64,000 nucleotides of DNA from Odiellus spinosus (taxonomy: Eukaryota; Arthropoda; Arachnida; Opiliones; Phalangiidae). Position numbers and translations under genes: made by a program. The first letter of the stretch is position 1, and every line of letters starts with the position of its first letter. Location of the stretch: positions 24,440,200 to 24,504,199 of the forward strand of contig OY987231.1 of NCBI GenBank assembly GCA_963920705.1. Reading direction: 5' to 3'. Positions 12,016 to 24,860 of this stretch are shown piece by piece. The notes under the pieces are model-generated. The model made no database searches and was not told where the DNA came from. It saw only the letters and a program-made list of their open reading frames with translations.

Positions 12016-15000
12016 GGTCGAACGAGTAAGAAATTCGCGTGGAAATCTTTTTCTGATTACCTTTTTTTTTTTTCGTTCCCCCCCGTGGTGGTGGTGGTTC
12101 CATTTTGTAGCGTTCTTCGGCTCACTTCTTTGCCTTTATCTTTATCGCGTTTTGCGAGTACAATTGTATTCTTTTTTAATATCCCCCTTCTTCTATAGCT
12201 CCGCCTATATCTTTTAAAGTTGTTTATTTTTACTTTTGAGTTTTAAATGGAGGCGCTGAACCGCGTTTCGCCCCGCATTTTTCAATTTTAATCTTATTTC
12301 GAATATACCTCCGTATAACTAACCAAATATTCTTTATAATATTGTTAAATATAACTTTATAAAACCTGAAACGAAGTAGCTTCTGTTCGATACAAAAGCG
12401 AATAAAAAACTTTTTTTTTTCCTATTTGTATATTTGTTGGCGCCGGGTCTCTTATCAAATTCGTGGCTCGAGTCGATCTCCAGAGTCGAGAGAAGCCCGA
12501 AAAGGGGGCGCTCTTCCTTTTCTATAGTATTTAACGGCTGAAATATACGTATTTTCCAGTTATCTGCCGATATTATATTAGAAGTTTAGAACTAATAGAA
12601 AAAAAAACTGAAATGGCATTACTAGGGTAGTCAAGTTTATTTTCTATTTTCTTTTTCTCCGAGGCCCGAAAGCACTCCGTCGGGAGGGGGGGCCCTTTCT
12701 CCCCTCCGCCCATCCTCCCCCTTTTGACAAAACTAAAAATGGCTTTCTCACTCTCTCTCTCTCTCTCGTTCTCTCTTCAATACGTATCGGGTTTACCACT
12801 CTTACTAGCCACTAATATCCGTATAAAATAAGCTTTATCGTTATTGGTATTTCTCTCTCTTTCTAAGAGTATAGTTTTCGATAAAGAGAGCTATAAGGTT
12901 GTCACTCTTGGAACGCCTCGATATCGGCGTTTAATAGTTGGTTTTTGTCCGGGGATCGTCGGGCGTTCTAAGAGGGAACTTTCGTTTCTAGGAAGAGAAG
13001 TATAAAAATGATATCTCACGTACAGACCTTTCAAAAGTGGGAAATCGACATTTTTTTCGCTTACTCGCTAAAGAGAATTTTTCTATCTTTTCTATAGCGA
13101 CGCCTTCGAGCAAAAACTAAGTAACTACGCTTACGCCATTTTGTACTCGCCTAAACAATTTCGCCAGAAATTATTAGAAATTTTTAAGTTTTATTTTTGT
13201 AATTTATTTTAAAACAAATTGTTTTTTCGAAACAAATGATCGTAATTTGTCATCTTTCGAGAAAAATCCAAATTTTCCATCAATTGATAGGAAATTATAG
13301 GAATATTTTGTTTAAAAATGAACGGGAAAATGTGGGATACGTGATATTTTGAAATATTAACGAGCTTCTACGGTATAGTGAAACGCCAAATAATTCTATT
13401 CGAAAATAGCTATAATTTGTAATAGGGTAAAAAGCGGTTGAATAGCGAGATGCGTGTTTTTGTCCGCGACTCGTACTCGCTACGTAGAACTAGGCATAGG
13501 GGCGTATATTTTTTCCGGCCTTTGGAACTGATAAGGGACGAAACTATAGTTGAGATCAATTTCAATTCGCAACGCTTTTCTTCGAAACTCCCCGCAGTTT
13601 CGTTTTATACTTTGTTTATTAAATCTAAACTGGAGAAGCTCGTTCGTTACGCGAACTCCGGGTGATTCGGATAGCGTATAGAGTGCGCGAGCTCTCGCGC
13701 CGTATCACGAGCTCCATCCGTTTCGCGCGGAGTTTGCGGCGCGTGCCGAGCTTGTACTCCTACCTTTTCGCCCTCGCGGTTTCGATACGCGAATAAAGTT
13801 TAATCGGATTGAAAACTCTGACTGACTCGCGTTGTAGAATCGTTTCCAATTTGATTTGTCAGCGCGCGCGAATCGTAGCTCCCCTTTTCCCCTACGTAAA
13901 CGAATAGTATAAAGATAAAGGTGTAGTTTCGGTTTATTCCTCGCTGTCAATCCTTTTCGGAATATCGTCGATATGTATAGGGGGGGGGGGGGGTTGTTGT
14001 CTATAGGCGTCCGTACTGGTTTCGAGGCGCGGGTATATTTTTAGCCTTCGTTTTTCCCGTATCGCTTTCCAATATTACCTTAGATCGAGCGATTGGTGGT
14101 GGAGAGGGTGACGTCGCCTTTCTTTTCGCTAACGGGTTAAGTTGACGACGAATACGGAGAAGAAAAATATTCCGTCGAATATTACGCGGGACTATTATGT
14201 TGTCAAAACTTTAAAAATGTCACGCGCACTTGAAATCTAATACTTTCGGGGTTTTTTTGAAGGGGAGGGGTTGAGGGGGGAGAGAGGGTTATTCCCTCTT
14301 ATCGTGGTCTAGCAGAAATTTCTCAATTTCGTTTTTATTTGTTGAAAAAATTTTCAATATTACTATCCTACTATACCGTATATACGCAATTTTTAAATTT
14401 TCCCGATTCGAGATTTTTCTAAAGGTATTATGAAACGAACATTCGATTCATTTTCGATCCTTAGTCGAATAACGGGGTTCGCGCTCGATAAAATGTGGGC
14501 TACAAAATGAGCCAAATTAGGCCGAAATCGGACTGTAATTAATAAAATAATTTTTAACTTTAAATATTAATTATAATTACTAAATGTCGCGAAATTAAAT
14601 TTCTGTCGTCGAAGGTTGCTTTTGACTTAAATAACAAATTATAATTTTAATTTTTATGAATTGTTTTAATTTTTGCAGGAATTTTCAATTAGTTTCGATG
14701 AGAATAAATAGTTTTAGTTTTGTCGCGCCTTTACCCCGCGCGAAGGAAGTGAATTTAAATAATATAAATACATTTAATGAGGCGTGAAATTTTTGATATT
14801 ACCAACGGAAGATAAATTTGCATTTCGTATGGCGCGATTTTTGCCCCCCCCCCCCTTATTCCCCCAAACGAGTTAACTCGTACCCAAACATCGCTACAAG
14901 AATCAGTTTATCATCATAAGTACGTTAGTATTAGAAGTATTTCCATTAAACAAAATGAAATATCAATTTTCAGACATTATATTTATTAACTGAAACAAAT

Positions 15001-15529
15001 TATTTTTTTCTTCCGATTCCTCGTTTTAAAATGGACTCTAGTTGTCGGGTTGGGAATCGGAATCAAGGTCGTTTCTAACGATTTGATGCCGAGCTCCTCT
15101 TTCGATAAAATTATTCGCGCGAATAAAAAAATAAGAATAATTTGGAGGCGAAAATAAGAAAATCTAAATATGGCGTTTTGCTAAAGTTTTCTATTATATT
15201 CCGGGTTTGGCGTTGGGGCCAGAAGGAAGGAGGACGGGGAGGCCAACTCGTAAAAATGTCACTATTCGGGTTGTTAGAAGCGTTATTAATGATTTCAAAC
15301 ACGGAATCATTGGATAAACAAATACTTAAAAAACACGACGACCCTCGGCTACCGGCCGCGCTCAATATTGATATAGCGTGATAAACTAACGTTAAAAACT
15401 AACTATACTAAAGCTATAGTGGCTATAGGCGACGCCAAATACGCTAATTATAATTTCTGCGACTTTTTCAATATTCGCTCGACAATGTTAGCCGATATAA
15501 TAATAAAACCGCGGGCTGACCGGGAAAAA

Positions 15530-15725
15530 AAGTTGAAATTTTATAGGAAATGTAAACAAATTTAAAAATAGGAGAAAATAGGATTGAAAAATTAATATTA
15601 TAGGAAATATACCATAAATAATAACGAAAATATAGAAAAATATGAAAGAAAACCTTGAATAATAGGAATTTATAGGAAGGCATTGAAAATATAGGAAATA
15701 ATAGGAAGTCTGGTCAACCTGAAAC
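15530..15725 (-). repeat. TATAGGAAAT-type degenerate repeat cluster
   Basis: TAGGAAAT/ATAGGAA words recur about ten times here, introduced by GACCGGGAAAA and closed by a TAGGAAGTCTGGTCAACC-like end. Similar shorter stretches occur at about 5880-6130, 13270-13340 and 47620-47700, with the related 'CCGGGAAATTC' form at 3405-3540 and 39410-39490. Two minus-strand frames running through it are by-products of the repeat. Confidence 0.5.
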
Positions 15726-18700
15726 TGTTTTCCCATCGAGAATTTAATAAAGAAACATTTGGATCGTTAATTGGACGACGAAATTGTAACGAGCTCATTA
15801 GGAGGGCGTATTGAAATATATTAATAATTAATCTTACCTAACCATTGAAATAAATTAAAATATGTTTATAAATATTTAAATTAATTTAAAATTCATCTAG
15901 TAAATTAAATACGCGGAAATTAATTTAGAACCCATCTAGATATTAAAAACGTATTGAATTTTAAAAACCATTCAGAGAAACAAATATTGAAATGTGATAA
16001 ATATATCGAAATTAGTTTAAATCCAATCGTTAGAATCAAAATTTATTGAAATTAATTTACAAACTAGCTTTATTTATATATATTAAAAAAAGATAAAAAC
16101 CTAGCGTTAGATAATCGAAATATTAAATTAATAAAACCCGATTAGATATTAAAATTAATTGAAACGTAAAAATTGGTTAATTGTAAACTAAACGATCATT
16201 TTCGGATCAGAATTATAAAATTGCAAATCCGATATAAAATCCAGCAACTAAATATTTTGCGGAAAAACCCTTGAATATATTTTTGAAATAAACTCGTAGC
16301 TTTCTCCCGATTAATTTTAAATTGCTCGATATTAGCTTATATTAATGCGCCGGCCATTCTTCCCTTCCAACAATCCTCCCCTCCGATTCTTAAAGTTTTT
16401 AAAAATAAATAAAATTCTGGAAAGGGGGAAGGGGGATAAATGGGGGAGGGGGTGGATTCAAATCAGTTGAAAGTAAAAAGCGCATCAAGCAATGAGAGTC
16501 GGAGCCCTAAAGGAGTTTTTGATCGCGCGAGTATGTAAAGTTATTTAAAAATGAACCCGGAGAAGAAGAAAAAAAAAACTTGAAAAAAAAAAAAGCGAAA
16601 GTTTGGGGGGAAAAGGCAAATTTTGAAATTGATTTAGCTAATGAAAAGAGTATAAGTGACTCTAGGAAGAGGGTTGGGGGGATTCCCCCTAAATATTCCC
16701 CCCTTTCTTTTAAAATAAGTTAAAAGGAGGGGGTTGGGGTTGGGGGTGGGGCTGGCTAAACTGAATTGGGTCGATTATTTTAATAATTTCGGGGCTTTTT
16801 CTCTCGAAAATATTTTTGCATCGCGAATAAGAAAATAGAAGTCGACTCCGCGGCTAACGAAAAAATCCCACCCCTTTTCTATATATCGGCGTTCTTTATT
16901 AGCGACGCCACGAAACTAAAGCCAGGGCGGATTAATACCTAGCGTTAATCTTCGATAGGAGCCGAGTACTTCGGGATAATATATTCTCGAACGCGGAAAG
17001 AGAGAGAGAGAGCGTTTTGCAGTAAGGAAAAAAAAAAAATCGGCCCAAGATTTACAATTCAAAACAACAGTTGTATATTATAGGCGGGAGTCAAGCGACG
17101 GGCCTTTTTACCCATTTCGAATCCGAGCCATTTCGATACCGCCTTTACTCTACGCTATCACCGTATAAAGGAATACTCTACTCTACTCGAAAAAGCCATT
17201 CGCGTTTTTAATACTGGCTCATTTCCAATATAAACGCGCCCTTTTTTTACTTTTGAAAATATTTATCGTGGTCAAGGAAATCGTCGTAAAATAGCCAAGG
17301 AAATTGTCGAAAATATTCGTTTGAAGAGCTCGATTATAACGGCATTAAAGGAGAGTTGGATTTAACATTCCACCGTTCATATAAAATACTATAGTTAATA
17401 TAGCGTGAATGTAAATTTTTTAACCTTCAATCTCGTTGTCATATTCCCAATGGGACATAATTAACGACGGTAAAAATTTAAATTGCGTTAAATTACGAAG
17501 GATAAATTAGCAAAGTCTGTTAGCTCTAGATAATGTATTTCAAAATATAGAAGAGTCGGGCTTACGTACGACTTAACCTAAAAATTATTTTAATTCTTCA
17601 TTTTCAGTTTATTTTAAATCCTCTTTAAGATTTGTAAATTATTTTGATATCAACCAATAAGAAACGCTTAATTTGGCTTTATATTCTTTAAATAATTCGA
17701 TGGGAATTATTATATTTTTGTAGATGGTCGAGAGTATTCCTTGATCCGGTTAAAATGAATACGGTAAAAGGCGGGAGGATATTTAGATCGAAAAGGTCCG
17801 GGAGTCGGGGGTGGGGGGTGATCCCCCCTCGCCCGCGCCAGTATATATAATAAAAAATCGGGGACTGGTTCGGCTATAGGATAGAAACGCTCTTGAAAAG
17901 GACTCGAAACGAGATACGAGCGATCGCCGTTCTTCGACGTTAGTGGCGATCCCTTTTAAGAGTGGTACGGATGGCATACGCTTTTTTGCCCAGACCGGAT
18001 TCTGTACCCAGATTAAACTATTGATCCATTTATAGCCATAGAGCTTCAAACCCCCCACTTCCCCGTTTTCCAGCGTAAGTTTTGATCCCCCCCCCTGAAA
18101 TAAACTCCTCGAAATTCCCCCCGCCAAAAAAAAACCCGAAAATATTCCGACTATATTAAGTTAAATTTAAACACTAAGAAAAAAGTGATGATCATTTATT
18201 TATTGTTCGAGAAAAAGATTGAGGAAGAAATTCAATACTGTCCTAGAAACGCGTACGTCTACGTCTGCTCTTATTATTTTTTTTTTTTTTTGGGGGAGCC
18301 TATAGTCAAGTACGTTAGAAAGTGGAGGCATTCGCGCTTAGGCTGAAGCCGTAATCAAAATTGAATTTCAAGGGCAAACATTGATATTTTTAATTTACTA
18401 ATTTCTCGGGTTTCCCGCGATTATTTTGATCATTTCCCCGATCTTATAAGATATGATACGAACCGTCCTCGCGGTAATGATACGCTTGGCCTCATTTTTA
18501 ATTGGAAAAAGACGCGAATTTGAAATCTCTTCAGCCTATGGAAAAAGGGGTATTTGTTTCCGATTAGCCAACGTAGATGGCGATGAAGGATATCTTGACG
18601 TACGCGTTTTTAGCGTTAACGGCGGATCCGAAATTCCTATTTTCCAATTCCTCGGCTATAAAGTTGAAAGTGGGCGACCAACGCCCACTTATTTCCTTTC

Positions 18701-19399
18701 CCTATGATCAATAATAAAATCAAAATATGATAATTTGCGAGTCGCGCTTCATCTTCCCTTTTTATATTAATGTGGGGGGGATGCAAAAATGAGCCCCCCG
18801 CGGTTCGCTATAAGAAGAGGGAAATATTTTGCGGCGCTGTAAGAATAGCGTATCCAGAGATTCGGGATTTTGAAATTTCCTTTCCGGGCAGAAAACTCCT
18901 TTTTCTCGTTTTTCTTTCGATCCGTATAAGTTTTTTTTATTTTATTATCGTAATATTATAGACATTACGCGAATCGTAAAACCGGATCTAAACCTAGAAG
19001 CTTTTTTTAAATTTTAACCGAAACCTTTTGACTTTATATATTTTATTATTATTTTTCCTACAATAAAATTCTCTCGATATAAGAGGTTTGAATTTTCCGT
19101 TAATACTTCCCGAAATCTGGTCTCTATTGAAAATCGCCCGCCCCATTTCGGAGTCTCTTCTATTTCGCGACTCATTCTCCGTGGTTTATTTTATTTCGCG
19201 AAAAAAAAAACAATATATTTTTATTATTATTATTTAGATTTATAATATTTTCGGCTTCGAATTATAGGCTGTATTTAAGGCGCTGGTACCTTTGAACCTA
19301 TTGTAAACTCCGGGTGGTATCGACAGTTACTTAAGTACGAGCGCCGAATTAGATTAGATTAGAACTCTTTTCTATCTAAATCCGGTCCCATTAAATTTC

Positions 19400-19475
19400 T
19401 TGCCTGGAAGGTGCAATAGGTTGGGCTTCACCCCGAACACCGAAGCGCGAAGGTTGGAACACTTTTACAGGGGCT
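19400..19475 (+). repeat. Dispersed short repeat, copy 1 (inverted partner at 28546)
   Basis: A 63-bp core (about 19413-19475, beginning GCAATAGGTTGGGCTTCACC and ending ACAGGGGCT) matches the reverse complement of 28546-28608 at 60 of 63 positions. Weaker similarity continues about 15 bp further on the 5' side. Such conservation against strongly diverged surroundings suggests a recent mobile short element or a constrained unit. A GGTTGGAAC/GGTTCGAAC stretch resembles a Pol III B box. Confidence 0.7.
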
Positions 19476-21231
19476 GATACAATTTTTATTATTTATTTTT
19501 TTCCTTATAGTAATTTACAGTGATTTATTACAGTAATGGGCCAAGTCTTAGCAGACTTATTGACCCTATAAATTAACGTATAATAATTAACGTATATATT
19601 ATTACTAGTAATTATTAACCGCAAACCGGATGTTGATAAGGACGCCCTCTAACGGCCCAAAGACCAATGACCGCGCAAGTAGTAAATTAAACGAAAGTTT
19701 GTTTCAAACGAATTTATTTTTATTTCGAAATTAAAACGAATACCTTTTACGGCTCTAAAACTTGTCACGCGTGATTATATTTAATTTTAAGTACGTGTAC
19801 GTGTACTGGTAGCTTATAATAAGAACAAACCTTGTCACGCGATGCTTGAATTTGATTCGCAATTCCTAGGAGTACATCTTCGCGTTAGACGTACGCGTAA
19901 ATATTAAAAATCCCTATTGTCAAAAACCGCGACAATCCATTTGATAAGTAGCGTGTACGAGTATTTACTGGAAGCAATTTGACTCGTACGTTAGTGATCT
20001 AGTTGTATCGTAGCGTAGGGTGTCAATTCCAAGTGGGTTTTGTGGCTTTCAACCATAATGGGCAATAATACATCGAGAATGGTCCATTTTATTTTTATAT
20101 TATCCTCGATTGTCGCGTCAACGCCAAAAAGGCCGAGTATTCTTATAGGAAGGTACAATGATGACCCCTCGCCGCGCTTATTTTCGCGAGAGGGACACGA
20201 TCGCCCCAAAAAAATTCCACTTTGAAACTTGATCGGCGTCGGAATAGAGTCCATTGTAAGACGAAACTTCGAGCATTTATTATAAGCGCACTCTCCTACG
20301 TTTCTTGACGGATTTCCTACGGGTTTTAGCCTGACGTATTCCTCCACCGCGGTTTTGGCTAGTTTGTTTACTACAATCTCAACAATAAGGGTTTTACAAA
20401 GTCTAGACTGACCCCTAACGTTTCTTTATAACTCTCGGTCAATTCGCGGTTTCCGTACGAAAGGTACAAAGACGGGCTTTAAAAAAAACTAGTGTAGAGG
20501 TAGAACGGTGTGGGGGGGGGGGGCTAGGGGGTTTCGAACGCTGTCAAGATGAAGTGACTCTGGCTTCGAGGAATGGCTGGCTGGCATTTGTATAGAATAA
20601 AGAAAATGCGGAAAAGAGCCGGGGGTTTTTTAAGAATGAACCGTTTCCGAGACGAAGCCACGCTGGACAATAAACGCGGCTTACGACGTTGTTTACATTG
20701 ACTTTGTAAATAAGGCTGTATCGCGTCGCGCTAAACTCTCGTGGTAGAAAAGGAGCTACTCTATATTCGCGAATTCCAATAGGCAATGCGATATAATAGG
20801 CGCTGTTTGTATTGTCATTTGGAAATAAAGTGTCCCTGGTTTTCGGCACCGCTAAGAATCTAAAGTCGTAATAAACGGGTAGTGGTCGCGTGCCCCCTAC
20901 TTTATAACCAACGTACAATAACCAATTCTATTCTACCCAGATAGGGTTGAATACTTGGGAGGGGATTTAGGCCCGATGTACCAACAAATTCTTCTCGCCT
21001 TTGTACCCGCGTTCAATTCGAAGACCCTTCGCTATTCGAGCGACCGTGAAAAATCGCTTTTAAACCCATTGAAAAGCTAGTTCTAGTATTTGAGTATCGG
21101 GAGATGGCATTCGGTATAGCGATCCTACGTTAAAATAGCGCCTAGCGCCATTGTAGTATTATTATAATGTATTTTTGGCGAAATGTTTATAATGTTTTTT
21201 CCCCGTTTTGTTTTTCTTTTTTTCGTAACAG

Positions 21232-21655
21232 AGTGACGTGCCCTTATTCTTATTTCGTGAGCGAACTGCTGTGGGCTCCGCTTAAAGAGCTGGAACGAAT
21301 TCGGCCTTGCAGGCTCACCGTCTTCTCGTTGGGCAAAATGTTGGATCCGCCCGATCCCGCCAACTCCGGGCCGAGCGGCCGAGGCTTAACGGAGTCGTCC
21401 GCGTTGAGCGAAGACGCCGCCGAACGGATAAAAGCCGGATTGGCCGTGAGGATGGCTTCTCTAGAAGCGGGAGACGAGCCTGGTGGCGCCGCGCCCGAGA
21501 GCCGCTCCCCCTATCGGCCGACGCCTTACGTTTTGGACATTGATTTGGATTTCTATTCCACCAAAAATCCATTTTTGCGAGAAGTGGGCGAAAACGTATT
21601 GGAAATACTCAAAGATCTCTACTACTTCAAGATGCCGCCTTGTAACACCGAAGAG
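21232..21655 (+). CDS. UPF0489 family (C5orf22-like) protein, internal exon
   Basis: This exon encodes about 141 residues of a UPF0489-domain protein, the family of human C5orf22. The hallmark is at 21524-21574, translating as PYVLDIDLDFYSTKNPF, which is nearly invariant in animal homologues. The D-x-D-x-D run resembles the metal-ligand segment of arginase/ureohydrolase folds, and some bacterial UPF0489 members act as peptide arginases; the animal protein's reaction is not established. N-terminal to it, a YF-x-SELLW...L segment matches the region before a variable, probably disordered linker rich in Gly, Pro, Ser and Glu (about 60 residues), which also varies in length in other animals. The exon is bounded by a TTTTTCTTTTTTTCGTAACAG acceptor-like tract and a GAG|gtaaat donor. 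It enters in mid-codon (one leftover base) and leaves in phase 0. An upstream ATG at 21167 lies in the intron and is not the start. The exon is clearly G+C-richer than the DNA around it. Confidence 0.87.
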
Positions 21656-21802
21656 GTAAATCATTTTCCATTCAATTCTAAGCCTATTTTTAAGGAACGC
21701 TTAATAGGCTTACTATGATATATCTTATCAAAAATACCAAAAACACTTATTCATCTATATCGTATTCGTTTAGAAGGAGGGGTTTATATTGTTCGGTAAC
21801 GC

Positions 21803-21837
21803 TAATTACGTAATCTCTTTAGTACATTCAAAGCCAA
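21803..21837 (+). repeat. Dispersed 35-bp direct repeat, copy 1
   Basis: CGCTAATTACGTAATCTCTT and the 15 bases after it resemble 22930-22964 (CGCTAAATACGTAATACTTT...) with about five differences. Both end in AGTACA-TCAAAGC. No function is evident. Confidence 0.5.
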
Positions 21838-22929
21838 CGTTAATTAGGATAAGTATATAGTTGATGGCTAGGCTTAGGATTTACCGTAATTTCGTTTTAT
21901 TTCTTCGCTTCCCCCCGTAACCTTTAGAAGTTTTGAAATATAACTATAAAGGGCCTTATCTAAACAACCTCAATTACGATTGGAGAGATATCAACTTCAA
22001 CGCGAACAAGATTACAAAAATGCCAATGTAGCTTTAATATTCTCTATAAGCTCGAATAGTATTTGTCTGGCAAAGTCGAACGGCGTATCGTTTTATCGGG
22101 ATTAGATTAAAAAGCCAAGAGCTTAAATTGATAAGTATAAGTTTGTTGAACTACGCGACGAACCACTCGAACTCAGCGCCAAAGAAAAAAAAAAAAAAAC
22201 TTTATTTCTCCAACGACTTTTGTCTCCCGCCAAAAAGTTGCAACGTGTGGCGGGTAATTTTCAAGGACCCTTTCCTCCCGCGCGCTCTTCCAACCCTCCC
22301 CGCGCCTTAACCCCTTTAAAACTTTTGGCGCCAAAAATTCGCGCGCTTTCGGGCTAAAAGACTCTATAAGACGAAAAGGCGGGAAAAAAAAGGGGCCAAT
22401 GTGGGTGAACGAATTTGGACTTTTTTTAATCTTTAACTAACCGACGCGAAACGTAATTACGGACGTAACCTCGCATTCCTGGCGGATAATTAACGTTCCA
22501 GCGTTAGGCTTAACTTCGTTAGCTAGATGTACGCCTCGTTCTAACCGGAGGACTAAGAAACAAAATTAGGGGGGAGTTAAAAGTTGGCGGGAAAATTATT
22601 TAGAAATTTAGGGTGCGGTTTTGCCAGTTTCTAAGGCTCTAAGTATAAGGTTTTTGGAAAAAATCAACCAGTAAATGAATAGGAAGCGAAATATTACGCG
22701 GAATATTGAATAATATTAGTTAGAAAGCGCCATTTATTCGCTGTATTAGTTTAAAAATGTTGAACAATAACTAGGGGAGATTACGGGAAACTTTTAATTC
22801 GGATTAATTATTCATTTCCGCGCACCCGCATTAAAATAATTCAAAATAAGTCAAAATATCACATTTTCACCGAGGAAATAATCAACCCCGGCAATCCGTA
22901 CACAGATTACGTAATTACCGCTTTAATAG

Positions 22930-22964
22930 CGCTAAATACGTAATACTTTTAGTACAGTCAAAGC
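22930..22964 (+). repeat. Dispersed 35-bp direct repeat, copy 2
   Basis: Partner of the copy at 21803, 1.1 kb away in the same intron and orientation. The best-matching part is the 'ACGTAAT...TTTAGTACA' core. Confidence 0.5.
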
Positions 22965-23288
22965 TTGGAGCGACGATCAGCCCCTCGGTTTTTAACCGCA
23001 ACCCTCCAAAAAACCTTTCCCGTAAATAAGAAACGAATAGTAATTCTAAATGATTTTGAACAGTCATGATTACGATCGGATGAAAAGAAAAAAATATTTA
23101 TTGCATTCGATAAAAACTATTACATATAAACTTGCAAAAACGTAGTTCAAGACTTACTAATTATTTTTCATTAGGGCGTATTCCGTATTTTGCCAAAACT
23201 CCTTTAGTCTTTCGACGATATTTTTTTGGGTGTCGCGTGGGCGATTCGCGATAATGTTTATTTAATCGTTGATAATTATGTATTCATC

Positions 23289-23346
23289 GCGAGCATGGTA
23301 TGAAGTTCCTACGATCTGTTAACACAGTAAGAACTCCATACCTCGC
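23289..23346. repeat. Imperfect hairpin, pre-miRNA-sized
   Basis: GGTATGAAGTTCCTAC (23297-23312) pairs with GTAAGAACTCCATACC (23327-23342): 14 of 16 positions pair across a 14-base loop. A further GCGA/TCGC pairing lies beyond a 4-base bulge. The size suits a microRNA precursor on either strand, but a decayed foldback repeat is equally possible. Confidence 0.45.
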
Positions 23347-24629
23347 TTACGATAAACCAATTTTCGTTTTCTCCATTATTTCCTTCGTCGAAATAAGCAG
23401 CCGGGCTTTTGTTTTGACCTAGGCTTAGCTCGGAACCGAGTTAGATCGCGTCCAATTCGTTCGTTTTTCGCCGGAATTCTTTTAGAGTTCTTTAGAGAAA
23501 TTCGCCGTTTTATTTCGCCGTATTGTTTCCAAAGTTTTTTTTAATTAAAGTCCGATTAAAATAAGTCTTCGAAATCGAGCGCGAAAAAACAATAAATCCG
23601 CGTAACGTTATAGCCGAACCCGAATATTATCGTTTAATTAAGTCCGTTACGTAATTAAGTTTTAATCAAACTCGCGAATCCATTATTCCCCGAATAGGGT
23701 TAAAATACGGCGCGAAATGATTTTCCCGCTCAATATAATAAAACGCGGGAAGAAATGGCGGGAATAAATGGCGCGAAAGGCTTAAGCGGCGTAGCCACGC
23801 GCGTTAGTCGAGTTTTTCTTTCTTTGTTAAAACACTTGGCACTTCCGGTTATAATTGTTCCGATTAGAAGCACATAGTCGACGATTTACTTTCGTATAAT
23901 CACGGAATTACTTTTTTTTTCTACTTAAAAGCGGAAGAAACGAAAGTAATTGTATTTTTTCGCTGGAATAGAGCGATTCGCCGCCGTTCGTTCTTCCCGA
24001 GCCGATCGGCACCAACCCCTCGCTCTTTCCGGGGGCTGATTCAGCCGCTTCGCCGCTCAAATTCGGCGCGATCAGTTTTAAAATACTAGGAAAACCGCCG
24101 ATAAATTTCAGCGGCGAAAATTCGCTCTAAAAATCGGCGGCGAATGCTCGGAACAAATTTCCTTCCTCGTTAAAATTTAAACTTTCTATTAATAAAAAAG
24201 CGGAACTTTTTTTTTTTTAACTTTTCCTCGCTAATTTTTTGGCGCGCACCAACGTTAGCGAAACGCGTAAACCGTCTTAAAATTGTAAATTTTTCTTCTA
24301 AGATTGGGAGCGCGACCACGTTGCCTCGGGGGGCCAACAAAATTTTTTCGGGGCGCTCAAAAATTTTTCCAGAGTAGCGACGCGGAGGTTTTCTTATCGC
24401 TCGAGAGAAGCGCGGTTCTAAGAGTAGTTCTCCTAGCAGGTGTCGAGTCGCGACTGCCTTTTGCTCAGCTTTCCTCTTCGAGTCGACCTGCTAAGGCCCC
24501 CCTTTTTTTTTTTTTTTATTCTCGAGTTTTTTTTTTATTTTTTTTTTTTACCCCCCGCTCGAATTTATCCCTTTCGAGTTTTTTTTTCTCGGCGGGGAGA
24601 GAAATTTTTTCATCAAGCGACGCTAGGGG

Positions 24630-24860
24630 GGCTTTTCCGATTGGCTATCGCGTTGACAAGCGCACGCCCATCGCTCAAAGAATCCGCCAATAGGAAAGGG
24701 TAACGGTAGGGGGTAACCAATGAGTCGGGTGGGTGGAAAAAGGCTCTTAGGCGCGCGCGCTCCTTTAATACTTCTCGGTACTATTTCCTGGCGCCCTCTA
24801 TTACGTCACGTCGCGCCCTCTATAGGGACGCCGAGAGACTTTAAAAAGGGGCGGAAAAGG
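24630..24860 (+). promoter_or_regulatory. Promoter-like CpG-rich block inside the intron
   Basis: Three CCAAT-type boxes (ATTGG at 24640, CCAAT at 24687 and 24717) lie within 82 bp. They are followed by a duplicated GCGCCCTCTA flanking a CRE-like TTACGTCACG (24801-24810), then TTTAAAAAGGGGCGG at 24840-24854. The density of such motifs in a CpG-rich region is typical of a Pol II promoter. No open frame downstream could be identified as a product, so an alternative promoter, an enhancer or chance in G+C-rich DNA all remain possible. Confidence 0.25.

Larger units (their letters stand above)
12016..21231. other. Noncoding stretch upstream of the UPF0489 exon
   Basis: The polypyrimidine tract and CAG acceptor at 21229-21231 show that at least the 3' end of this stretch is intron. 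I searched for the conserved N-terminal part of the UPF0489 protein (the HFDSHPD-like segment) and did not find it, so the preceding exon is either upstream of the window or unrecognised. Content is AT-rich repeats, G/C homopolymers near 13980, 14845 and 20513, and dispersed repeat copies listed separately. Confidence 0.55.

Noticed and set aside
21167..21231. ATG at 21167 as the start of the UPF0489 protein
   Set aside because: The 22 codons before 21232 are a pyrimidine-rich intron end with a CAG acceptor, and they bear no similarity to the family. The protein must begin in an upstream exon.
21307..21664. Other frames overlapping the UPF0489 exon on both strands
   Set aside because: They are shadows of the G+C-rich exon in other frames. 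Only the frame encoding DIDLDF matches a family.
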